This document shows, one piece after another, positions 52,662-62,900 of a stretch of DNA of 64,000 nucleotides. Where the stretch lies: NCBI GenBank assembly GCA_018654255.1, contig JABILX010000001.1:145695-209694 (forward strand), read 5' to 3'. The notes under the pieces were generated by a model. That model saw nothing but the letters and a program-made list of their open reading frames with translations. It was not told the DNA's origin and ran no database searches. Origin of the DNA: Candidatus Peregrinibacteria bacterium. Its GTDB lineage: Bacteria > Patescibacteriota > Gracilibacteria > UBA1369 > LOWO2-01-FULL-3. The translations under genes were made by a program, and so were the position numbers. The first letter of the stretch is position 1. Each line of letters starts with the position of its first letter.

Positions 52662-53798
52662 TTACTTCGGACATTGTTTATCAAGCATATGCTCAACGCA
52701 ATCTTCAACCTGTCCAATTGTGGCAATTCCCTTGATCACATAAAACTTAAACTCATCCACGGCTTTTATAAACGCTCTAACATGAGCATCGGTGTTGTGT
52801 TTATAAAGTGCTTCGTATCTGGCCTCTAATTTTGCTTTCTGGACCTTAGCTTCATATTCTACTCTAGCAGAGCCCATAGCGTTCAAAAGGGTTCCTTGAT
52901 CGATAGTATCACCACCACTACTCCAGAAATCATTACCTTTGACCCCCTCCAAGATCTCTTCAAATCCCTTCTGTGGATCCAAACCATTCAACTTCACATC
53001 AAACATATTTTTTATAAATCCTCCAGAGTTAGATGAGCCAATCTTCTTGAGGTCTTCAGCAGATTCTCGTATTGCTTCAGCCCCACTGAGAGCAGCATCC
53101 TCTATTGCTTCAGCTCCTTCACGAAGACCACCCAAGTTATCAATAAACTCAACAAATTTATCCTTAACTCTCTGCCAACCATTTTCATCACAGTCGACAT
53201 ATTTAAACTTACGAGACTCATATTTAGTTTTAATTCTTTCCATTACAATATTAAATTCATCAGGACCATATTTCCCAAAAACCTTCTCATATTTCTCCAC
53301 CATCTTGCCATGAAGAATCTCCGGATCTTCAAGCTCAACATTCTTTTTTTCTCCAATATCAACAGTCCCCATAGATGCAGTATCAAGAAGCTCTCCCATA
53401 GCAGATCCAAATTTCAACTTAACAAGATTCCTCACATAATAAAGTTCGGCATCCACCTCGTAATAAGCCTTTTCAATAGAAGGAATCTCCTCACGATCAC
53501 ACATCAAGAAAGCTTGCTGTATTGCTTTTCTAGCAGCATCGAGCTCAGAATCCAAAGCCATGATATCCAAGACCTGACACGTGTTTCTGAAAAGATCTAA
53601 TATTGGGTTCAGGAGCTCCATATAACTCTGATTCCCAAGTATAGACTGCAAGAACGCACCAAGTTCCAAGTCTCCCTGCTTACACTCAGTTACAGTATGA
53701 GCATTTTCACTAGCCGCAAACCCCTTATCAGAAAAAACAAATATACCGCTTCCAACTAGGAATACTCCAGTAAATAAAATCAATGATATTTTTTTCAT
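52662..53798 (-). CDS. Secreted or membrane-anchored helical protein, last gene of the minus-strand surface operon
   Basis: A 378-residue exported protein with an N-terminal signal or anchor (KKISLILFTGVFLVGSGIFVF, then AASENA). The remainder is mostly helical and charged, with a few Cys (TECKQGD near the start, CEHMLDKQCP at the end) that could pair outside the cell. No family recognised. I start it at MKKISL, whose ATG overlaps the upstream stop as TAATG, rather than three codons earlier as in the ORF track; this coupling also occurs at 56414. It ends next to a bidirectional terminator, closing a five-gene operon whose first known gene is the giant surface protein. Probably an extracytoplasmic partner of that protein. 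Confidence 0.7.
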   Translation of the reverse strand: MKKISLILFTGVFLVGSGIFVFSDKGFAASENAHTVTECKQGDLELGAFLQSILGNQSYMELLNPILDLFRNTCQVLDIMALDSELDAARKAIQQAFLMCDREEIPSIEKAYYEVDAELYYVRNLVKLKFGSAMGELLDTASMGTVDIGEKKNVELEDPEILHGKMVEKYEKVFGKYGPDEFNIVMERIKTKYESRKFKYVDCDENGWQRVKDKFVEFIDNLGGLREGAEAIEDAALSGAEAIRESAEDLKKIGSSNSGGFIKNMFDVKLNGLDPQKGFEEILEGVKGNDFWSSGGDTIDQGTLLNAMGSARVEYEAKVQKAKLEARYEALYKHNTDAHVRAFIKAVDEFKFYVIKGIATIGQVEDCVEHMLDKQCPK

Positions 53799-55729
53799 TA
53801 TTGGCATGTTTCTTTAGTTTTTATTGTTTTACAGATTTCTCCTGAAATCTTTTCAAAATGGCTAACAAACGCTTTGAAATACTCGGTCATCTGACCTACT
53901 TCCAACAAAATACTCTCAGAATACGCAGCATAATCCTGTGCGATAGATTGTAACGCATACTGCTCAACTTCATCAGCTGCATCCATTGTCATCTGTTGTT
54001 GCATCAACGAAATTTCACTCACGTAATCTGAAATATTATTACTATCAATATTCTGCTCCACCCAGGCAGCCGCCCTAGAATTGTTATATTCCTCTATCAT
54101 CGAATGTCCGAGTGGCTCACCATCTTCATTTTCAAGAAAAAGAGGGTGATTTTTATTAACAAAATTTTCCCACTCTTCAAAAACGCTTTTCCCAAAAATA
54201 GCATCGTTGCCAGGAGGCGTTTCTACAGGCGCATAAACAGTATGAAAATTAATATTAATATTACTTAAAGCATCAATAAGGCCTCTCTTGCAAAGCGAAC
54301 TTTCCAACAAATTCCCGGTCAATTTGTTTGGCAACAATGAAGAAGAAATAGTCTTATTCATATAAGCCAAGATCTTCTCAAACTCACAAGAAAAACAAGG
54401 ATCATCAGGAACAAAGGATTTATAAACCTCCCATTTCTCAGAATAATCCAAGCAGATATAAAACTCAGCATCCGCCAGAGGAATTCCAGATTCGGTTGTA
54501 AGAGAAATTCCAGATTCGGTTGTAGGAGGGGTCTCAGCAGATCCACCTGTACCAACAGGCTCAGTATAACTTTCCGTCGCCAAGGGGTCACTAAGATCAG
54601 TAAAATCAATCGATCCATTCTCCGCAAGATTCTTTATATTATCAAAAGAAAAGAATATCAATCCATCACATTCATCATTTTTCTTCCAATCTGCAGGTTC
54701 TTCAGGGATCAATTTCTCTTCCAAAGTCTTCTCTTCCTCTGGTTTCTCAACATCGACCTCTTCAACATCAGAATCAGGTTCAGGTTCATTCTCCTCAAAA
54801 TATTCTTCAATCTCCTCATCGTAATCATCCAAAGCATCAGCCAAAGGATCATCCTCTTCTGTAGGACAAACATCTTCTTCTATGTATTCAACCAAATCTT
54901 TCGCATCAAATTCTTCGAGCTCTTCGTCTTCTGCATCACCACCCTCCTCATCCAGATTCAAAACATAATATGCGTGCGAAATTTCAGGAGCGAGAGGCCC
55001 TTCCTCGTGGTAAGTAGTATCCTCCATCCCAAGATCATCAACAGAAGTATCATCATCACTTCCAAGATCAACGCTTTCCACAGGAGTACTTATATCAAAC
55101 AATACTTTCTCTATTTCAGACAAATCAAAGACAAGGTCAAACCCAGAATCATCAAGATCACCATTTGAAAAGATCTCAGACAATTGACTAGACGACATAA
55201 GCTCCTGCTTCAATTGATATATCTCATACACATCGTTAAATTCACGGCGAAACCCTGCCGCAGCAGCGAGAATCTCGCCTTGAGTCATATTGTTTCCCAA
55301 TCCAGGAAGCAGTCGTTTAACAGGCCCTAAGGAACCATTCATGAGATCGGCAGCTTCTAGGGGAGTGATGTTATAACTATTAGCAATTTCAACAAGAGCT
55401 CCCTCCTCAGGATCCTTGACCCCAACCCAAAGCATCATGCCGTATAGATTTTGATAATTAGCCTCACCAGGATTTCCACCAGTAAGCATAGTCTTCAAAT
55501 TCCCACTAAAGACCTTTAGCTCCTTCCCGAAATCAGCAGTATACCCTTTATGCCAAGAACCTTCACTAATCTCATTATACAAAGCAGAATTCAAGAAAGG
55601 ATCCTCCTCAATAGACTCAGCAATAGCTCTATGTTGATATTGATAAACCAAAGGTTGCAAAACAATCAGCGAAACGAACGCGAGAGCGCCTACTAGTATT
55701 CCTATCAATATGTCTTTTTTAGTTTTCAT
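53798..55729 (-). CDS. Membrane-anchored acidic extracytoplasmic protein
   Basis: A 643-residue protein with one N-terminal membrane segment (ILIGILVGALAFVSLIVLQPL) and a large, very acidic outer part. Residues of the middle third are dominated by Asp and Glu (DDYDEEIEEYFEENEPEPD), suggesting calcium binding or an extended polyanionic region. A few Cys occur in pairs (FSCEFEK, SLCKRG, ICKTIKTKETC). A short internal duplication encodes TESGISL and TESGIPL. The ORF track starts 11 codons earlier, but MKTKKDIL begins 4 bases after the upstream stop and leads straight into the membrane segment. No family recognised. Its position suggests a structural role in the same envelope complex as the neighbouring genes. 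Confidence 0.7.
   Translation of the reverse strand: MKTKKDILIGILVGALAFVSLIVLQPLVYQYQHRAIAESIEEDPFLNSALYNEISEGSWHKGYTADFGKELKVFSGNLKTMLTGGNPGEANYQNLYGMMLWVGVKDPEEGALVEIANSYNITPLEAADLMNGSLGPVKRLLPGLGNNMTQGEILAAAAGFRREFNDVYEIYQLKQELMSSSQLSEIFSNGDLDDSGFDLVFDLSEIEKVLFDISTPVESVDLGSDDDTSVDDLGMEDTTYHEEGPLAPEISHAYYVLNLDEEGGDAEDEELEEFDAKDLVEYIEEDVCPTEEDDPLADALDDYDEEIEEYFEENEPEPDSDVEEVDVEKPEEEKTLEEKLIPEEPADWKKNDECDGLIFFSFDNIKNLAENGSIDFTDLSDPLATESYTEPVGTGGSAETPPTTESGISLTTESGIPLADAEFYICLDYSEKWEVYKSFVPDDPCFSCEFEKILAYMNKTISSSLLPNKLTGNLLESSLCKRGLIDALSNININFHTVYAPVETPPGNDAIFGKSVFEEWENFVNKNHPLFLENEDGEPLGHSMIEEYNNSRAAAWVEQNIDSNNISDYVSEISLMQQQMTMDAADEVEQYALQSIAQDYAAYSESILLEVGQMTEYFKAFVSHFEKISGEICKTIKTKETCQ
54482..54524 (-). 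repeat. 24-bp tandem duplication in the acidic membrane protein gene
   Basis: A 19-base identical core (aattccagattcggttgta) occurs twice with a period of 24 bp at 54482 and 54506, keeping the reading frame and duplicating eight residues. Confidence 0.8.
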
Positions 55730-55733
55730 AAAA

Positions 55734-56414
55734 TTATTCACAACCTTTTTTACTTGTTGCATCTACGTATTTTGTTGGGAGTCTCATAGCATCTCTACGG
55801 ACCCAACGAACCGCATTTCTATATTTATAAAGCAAATCAATAGTCTCCTCATATTTCTTATGCATAGGGTAAGCGACGCGGAGCTCATTATAAGCTGCAA
55901 TAGTTGCATCCATCACCGCATAAGCACTGTCTTTTTCTCTTGCAACAGCATCATTCAACAAAGAAGAAAGCCCGAGGACTTGTGAAATGGAAGTCTCCCC
56001 AAGACCAGTCAAACCGAGAGTCAGGTACTTCATAAGAGTAGGCTCTGTTTCCAGATCAAAAGGACCAAAAAGAGCTTTCACTCGATCCAAAGTATCAAGA
56101 TAAGCCATATATCTATCCAGCGCTCCCATCGCAACACAATATGTACTGATATTATTAGGAGGACATTCCTCTCCAGTAGGGGGCAACTGATTAGGATCAT
56201 CCAATTTCATGGCAAGCATCTTCTCAATCTTCTCATTGAAATACATACTCATTTCGATATGGTACGTATACTTAACCAACCCAAAACCCAACTTCGGACT
56301 TTCAAATTTATAAGAATCTCCCGACGCCAACATCACATACCCAGAATAGAGCATGAAATATGTCGCAAACGCGGTCACAAGTAATCTAATTGTCCATTTA
56401 AATTTGAGCTTCAT
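55734..56414 (-). CDS. Hypothetical membrane-anchored protein
   Basis: A 226-residue protein with an N-terminal membrane segment (LLVTAFATYFMLYSGYVML) and an outer helical part. Two Cys flank a Pro-rich loop (EECPPNNISTYC) and one more is near the C-terminus. The final third is helical and charged (EKDSAYAVMDATIAAYNELR). No family recognised. Its ATG overlaps the stop of the preceding gene as TAATG, implying coupled translation, and its own stop is 4 bases before the next start. The compact arrangement and shared topology with both neighbours suggest that the four small genes encode subunits of one envelope complex. Confidence 0.7.
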   Translation of the reverse strand: MKLKFKWTIRLLVTAFATYFMLYSGYVMLASGDSYKFESPKLGFGLVKYTYHIEMSMYFNEKIEKMLAMKLDDPNQLPPTGEECPPNNISTYCVAMGALDRYMAYLDTLDRVKALFGPFDLETEPTLMKYLTLGLTGLGETSISQVLGLSSLLNDAVAREKDSAYAVMDATIAAYNELRVAYPMHKKYEETIDLLYKYRNAVRWVRRDAMRLPTKYVDATSKKGCE

Positions 56415-56959
56415 TAGTCAGACATAAAACAATTATCGATATAACAAACTATACGGTTATTAAACGTCGCAAACGCAGCAACTATCTGTGCAATCAAGAA
56501 ATTCAAGTCAGAAAGCTTGGAATTAATAGCCTTATATTTATCTAATAAAATAGATGACGTTTTAAATAAAGTTGTGGTTCTCACATGATTTTTCAACATG
56601 TCCTTTGCTTGTACAACCATTTTCTCAGTTATACGGATACAAGCATCCAATTGGCTGATTTGATCGGTAGTACTTTGGTTGCCAGATTTATACTTCGAAA
56701 ACTCGTCATATGCCGAAGTCCGCAGGGCTTTGTATCCATCAACAGCCTGATCCACCAAGGCAGAATTCAACTTATCGCTCTTGAAATGTTTGTCCAAAAA
56801 TCCTTGAAAAATAGCATTTTGCTCAGTCATAAAAACCGTCATGCCCTGAACGCAATTCTCATAACCATATATCTCGGTAATAGGAGCCGCAAAAGCACCA
56901 GCCATACTCTGGAAAATTAAAACCACAACTATTATCAGGCTATTGAACCTGTTCTTCAT
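56414..56959 (-). CDS. Small secreted helical protein
   Basis: A 181-residue exported protein with a clear signal peptide (LIIVVVLIFQSMAGAFA-AP). The mature part is helical, with four Cys placed as two near the start and middle (YENCVQG, LDACIRI) and two at the end (RIVCYIDNCFMSD), likely disulfide-bonded outside. I start it at MKNRFNSL; the ORF track begins four codons earlier. Either start lies inside the 3' end of the giant gene (20-bp overlap), and its stop overlaps the next ATG. No family recognised. The size, helical content and signal fit a small structural or chaperone-like partner of the giant surface protein. Confidence 0.7.
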   Translation of the reverse strand: MKNRFNSLIIVVVLIFQSMAGAFAAPITEIYGYENCVQGMTVFMTEQNAIFQGFLDKHFKSDKLNSALVDQAVDGYKALRTSAYDEFSKYKSGNQSTTDQISQLDACIRITEKMVVQAKDMLKNHVRTTTLFKTSSILLDKYKAINSKLSDLNFLIAQIVAAFATFNNRIVCYIDNCFMSD

Positions 56960-59900
56960 TACTTTTCGCATATATTTTAGGATTTATTGGGTCGTTATTA
57001 ACTATTATTGTATAGAGAACGTCTCCAGTTCTCAAATCTGATTTATATTTGAATGTACTTAGACATGGACAAGTTACGCACGCAGGAGGAACTAGATAGA
57101 TTCCAGGCTCAGTCTCATATATTTGCCCCGTGCCATCATCACCATCTGAATCTCCGTCTCCAGAACCATCAGAGCCACCATCTCCACCATCAGGAGCATC
57201 ATCTTCCTTTTCCAAAGGATCCAACTGAGCCAAAACCTCATCTCCATCACCAACACCACCACCATCAGTATCAAACAGATTTGGATCAGTACCATAAATT
57301 GTAGTCTCAGCGATGTCAGTCAAACCATCCCCATCAGTATCAGGATAATCATCAATTGCGTAGATAGGATTTGTTCCGTGAATCAAAACTTCATCTCCAT
57401 CAGTCTGTCCGCCATCATCAGTATCAGGATCAAATGGATCAGATCCATACAGACATTCCAGGCTGTTTATCAAGCCATCATCATCCTCATCAGCATCCGG
57501 ATCATCGATACCCCATTTCTCTTCACAATAATCAGACATTCCATCATTGTCAGCATCTATATCGTGACAATTGAACGCATCCAAAACTCGGAAAGTTAAT
57601 TCAATCAAATCTTCTTTAGTTAGAAGTTTTCCTGGATCTTGTGCTTCTTCTGATGTAATCAAAGTGGCGCTCTTCAATGCAACACCATCCGCTGTATAAG
57701 CAGTAAGATTCTGTGCAGCATCAAGCAAAGGATCAAACCAAACTTCATCTGCCTCAGGCACAGCTGTTGATAGATCAAGGACACCTTTCATCTCAAGCCC
57801 TCTCAAGATAACAGCAACAGTCTCAGCAAGATTGATTGTTTCTCCAGGTTTGAACGGGGTCTTGCCAGTAAATGGATCGGCCTCTCCTCCATAACCAAAC
57901 ACGAGCTCAAGCAATGATCCCTCCTTCACAAATGGATAATAATAAGGAAGATCCTCTTCTGTATAAGGAATATCAGAGAATGGAGAAGGGCCTTTGTATG
58001 CCTCAGGCCGAGGAACAATACAAAGCATCTTCAGCAGCATGATCACAAACTCAGAACGAGTAGCAAGCATATCTGGATTCAATTTAGTATCTCCACCAAT
58101 AATTCCCATGTAGTACAAGCTCATTGCATAGTCTTTCAACCTACCTGCAATATCAGTATAAATTGGGATAGGTGGTTCCAATATATTTCCTTCCTTCACA
58201 TCTCCAAAAGGTGATTCAACAAACTCTTCTCCATCTTCAGTGTTCATATAACTATCGATAACATATTGTGGGCTTATTCCACTTGGGAACTTGCGAGGGA
58301 CATCATCAGGACCGACGATTTGAACCTTATCAAAAAGTCCCTTCGGCGAAACATAAATAGAAGCAATCTTCATCTCCCCTAAGTCCGAAGCAAACCACAA
58401 TTCATACACAAAAGGATCAAAATCAAATTGATTATCTTTCTTTTTGATACTCATCCTTTCGTCTAATAGATCAATATTTCCCGCACTATCAATAGCAGTC
58501 ATCACAATTCCCTCAGTAACATAATACAAGTATGCGCCTCCAGGATAGTTTGGATCTGTAGCAGGGAAAGACATAAATTCAAACTCATCTTCAGCATCAT
58601 CATCACTAATATCAACTCCACTTAAATTCTCTACAGACGTAGTCGTAAATTCAAACTCATCATAAATATCGACAGCTATATTTCCATCAGACACAAAATA
58701 CAGAGTTGCCATAGTATTTCCGTCAGGACCAATTATCTGAGCGTTAGTAGATTCATTTGGAGGAGAAGCTTCAACAATTTCATAAGTGTAACCTTTCTCT
58801 TCATATACATAGAAATTACCCGTCTTCTCGTCGATTTCAGCTATGATTTCACCTGCAGCATTGATAACCAAAATAACATCATCCATCACAAAATCAGAAA
58901 TAACATAAGTTCCATCCATACTAGTAACATACTGTCCAGCATCATTTGCAGAATCAGTGACGACGGTTTCTTTATCTACAAACAACTTCAACTTGCCATC
59001 AATTACACGAGGGATAGCACGTTCACGAATTAATTTGTAAAGCATATTTCCTGTTGGAGGCTCAGTGTCTCCAGAAACAACTCCAACTTCAACAAAAACA
59101 GGATCCAGATTAATTTTCGGCACATACACATGGATATTCACAATCTGGCTAGATATATGATGAGCTGTATCCATAATATTCAAAGCAACCTGGTGGTCAC
59201 CAATTTCATCAAAAGGCCCAACATTAAATCTAGGATTTGTCATATCATTATCAACCACATCATCTGCGTCAGGCCCATCAGTAAGATTGTCATCATCAGA
59301 CCAGTAATCAATATCGTTCAAAGTATCTCCATCTCCATCTTCATCGACAGCAGTATCCAAATCCAGGTAATAAGCTTCAATCTCTCCACCCGGATCAAAT
59401 GAAGCACTAGCGTCCAAAGTCAAAGTTTCCATTACAGAAATATATATGTCAGTACTAGAAAGTGCAGGGAGCGGAGGAGTGTCATCCGAACAAACATTCG
59501 GAGCCAACGCTACTCCAGATGAAACCAAACTCCTACCACCATTATCTGACAAAGCATAAATACGAGAATAGTAATTTCCATTCGCAATACTCAATTCCAC
59601 AGAAGGATTCTCTTCATCCTGAATATCAAGAATTTCAAATTCTTCACCACCACTCAAAACCATAGAAGCACCATTTGAGAATTCCAAATCAGCTCCTCCA
59701 CTTTCACCAAGAATCATTCTGTCCCCAATCATAAAGGCATTTCCTTCTTGTAGTGGTTTATCTATATTTTCACCTTGTTTCATCTTTTCCAAAGTGCCAC
59801 TAAATATCTGAATAGTAGCATTACCAACAGATGGAGTTGCGGTATAAAACTCTCCTTCTTCCAGCTCCATCTCAATGACAGAGAAACCGCTAGAATTCTT

Positions 59901-62900
59901 TATTACAAAAACGGTGTCATCTCGCGCATAGACAGTTTCTTCTTCAGAGATAGAGAATGAGCTCAATGAAGTGTAAACATCGCGCTCAGGGGCATTCAAG
60001 ATGTTACTGAAGCCATCAACATCTCCTACTGCTCCAAACGCATCGTTTGCTTCAACTTCAGCATAGAATCGATAACTTCCTGCCTCACTTAGCAAAGAAG
60101 GATAGACGAAGATCTCATACCCAACAACCGAAGGATCTAGAGAAGGAATGAAACCAACAGACGCAACACCATTATTTTCTCCACTCACAGAATATCCTTG
60201 AACAGACAAAATCTCACCCTCACTATATGAGCTCAAAGACTCAGGATTGTGAAGTACAGGATAGTCAGATGGATTGTCTGGCTCAAACTCATAATTCTCC
60301 TTCAAATACAAATCTCCACCAAGCGTGTAAATCAAATCCATATCACTATCAGAATCAGCATCAATAAACATCAATTGAGTATCATTGCTAATTTCTTGGT
60401 TGTAATTCAAAACATCCTCTTTTTCATCACCTGTAAATATAGACAACGTGTCGTCAGTTACAATATTGCCAGCTGAAGAAACATCTCCAGTATCAGTATT
60501 TCCCATAGTATCCAAAGATTGTTCCAACGCGATAAGCATCCTCGTCATCTCAGTTCGATCACTAGCAGTATCAGCAGCAGCAATCAGAGGTATTTCAATT
60601 ACAGGATCATAGTTTCTTTCAAACTCTCTGATCTCGGCAGGGGAAACCTCGGTCAAACTAGAGGAAGCAATCAAGTTTTTCTTCTCAGCAACCAAAGTAT
60701 CATAAGCATCAAAACTATTTATATTTTCAAAACTAGAAACATTATTTGCATAAGCAAGTACGGAATTTCTCAAATTAGCCATTTCAGACATTCCTTCATA
60801 TCCATAATTTCCAGCATCAAGATAATCTATTTCATCCAAAGTTTTATTGTACGGCGCCCATTTAGGATCATTCATATTGAATTCCTGTTCATAAGCGATC
60901 AAATGCGTAAAGTCTGCATCAGTTTCAACCTCAACATCTATCCAATCAGGAGAATCAGGCAAATTGATACCTTTCTCTTTCAACTTTTTATCTATAGCAT
61001 CTTTCGCCTTATTGTATTGTTCCTCAACAAAATCTTTACCATACTCATCGTATAAAGCCTCAACATCTGTCACCGAAGCTGCCATATCTTCAACAATACT
61101 CATTCCTTCATTAACCTTGCCAACGTATTTCTCTACTTGATCATTCCACCACATAGCGGCCTTCTCAACGACATAATATATCGCGGCAGTATTTACTCCA
61201 TATTTCTGATGCAAAGTCCATCTGTACTCAACAGGAGCTTTGTACTCAATCTCTGGCCAATTAATAGCGAGCGCGAGTGAAATAGGGAAGACGGGAGTCA
61301 CTCCAGGATTTGTTAGCGTTTCAATCTCAGTCTTCAAATTAGCAGACAAAGGAGTAACCTCGTTTATTGGTATCAAAGCTTGTTTGATCAAACAAAGAAG
61401 TTTCAAAATAGCTTTTATAGTAGCGACAATATCAACAACCAACTTCGGCAAAGTCGGAACGGTAAATGGTTTCGGCAAATCAGGCAACGTAGGAAGCATC
61501 AGAGGCGGTAGATCAGGCAGATCGAAATCAAAAGTGAATTCAGGAATAACATCAATCTCAGGGATTTGAACAAACACCTCGGGAATAATTTCAGGAAGAG
61601 TTAGGGTAGGTAGGTCGGGCAGAATGATAGGCTCACCATCAAATGTAATGTCAGGCCAAAGAACAGTCGCTCCCATCTTTATCTTCGAAATATCAAAAAC
61701 TATATCAGGAATCTTCGGAAACGGAATAATAGGTGGTTCAGGAATTACTACAAATAATTGTAACAAAAATCCAAGCATACCATGTCTCTCACTCTTACAA
61801 TCGTCACAACTTTCTTGATATTCAAGAACCAATTTCAAAATAGCTTTCCAACTCTTAATAGCATCAATCATATCGCGAATTGCTTTCATCCAATCATTGA
61901 TAATCTTGGCCTGTCTCTTCATATATCCACCAACCAACTCCATAATTGCATCCATATAACAAATGAGTTGAGTCGCATATTTCTGTTCCATAGTTCTCCA
62001 TTTTTGGAGCATCGCAGGAATTTTCTTGTAGGATTCGATGGCATTTAGATTCTGTTGAACGCTATTTGCAAACTTAGTCGCATCAAGAATAAATTTGTCA
62101 CAAATAGTCTTGTGCTTTGCCGTGTCATCACAAGTCCAGAACTCTTTGATATTTTTAATTTGATTCTCAATATTCTTTTTAAATGTCTTGGCTTGTCTCT
62201 CATATTTCAAGATCTGTTCTTTCTGAATAATAGGTATTTTGAATTGAATATCTTCACCCTTGATCTGGATGAAAGGAATCTTGCTGACGTATCGAAGGAA
62301 GTCATGAACACTCTTCATATTCCCAAAGTTCTTCATAGAAGCGATACTATCTTTTATAAGTGATCCGAAGTCAGGAAGTATCAAATAAATATTGAGTCCG
62401 CCCAAAATCTTGCTATAGATTTCATCAATCTGTTTGTCGATCCAATTGGTGAAGACAGAAGGGAATCCAGGGATCTTGATGTTTGATTTCATATCAAAAA
62501 CCAAAGGAGACGTCGAGCCACCATAGTTACCATTACTTCCGTTCTCAGAACTGTCCTGACCAACACCACTTCCAGAAGCTGAGACAACTCCTTGAGTGGC
62601 TTCTTCAATGCCTTCATTGATGTAATCCATAGCCTCATTGATCAACTCAACAGCTTTATTTATCAATTTCTGGAAAAGTTTATCTATCATTGCGCACATT
62701 TCTGCGATTCCTGGAATCATCCCCATTGGTAATGCAAAGGCGTAACAAGCAGCCGCCTGCACAGGCCCAAGACACAGAGCCATCCCAACCCCCATTGTCA
62801 AAGTAGGTGATAAATAAATCCTTCCAGAAGAAACAGAATTTGAAGGATAAAGCCCAGACACAAAAGGAGGATTTGGAGTTCCCCAAGCAAACATGGCTAC

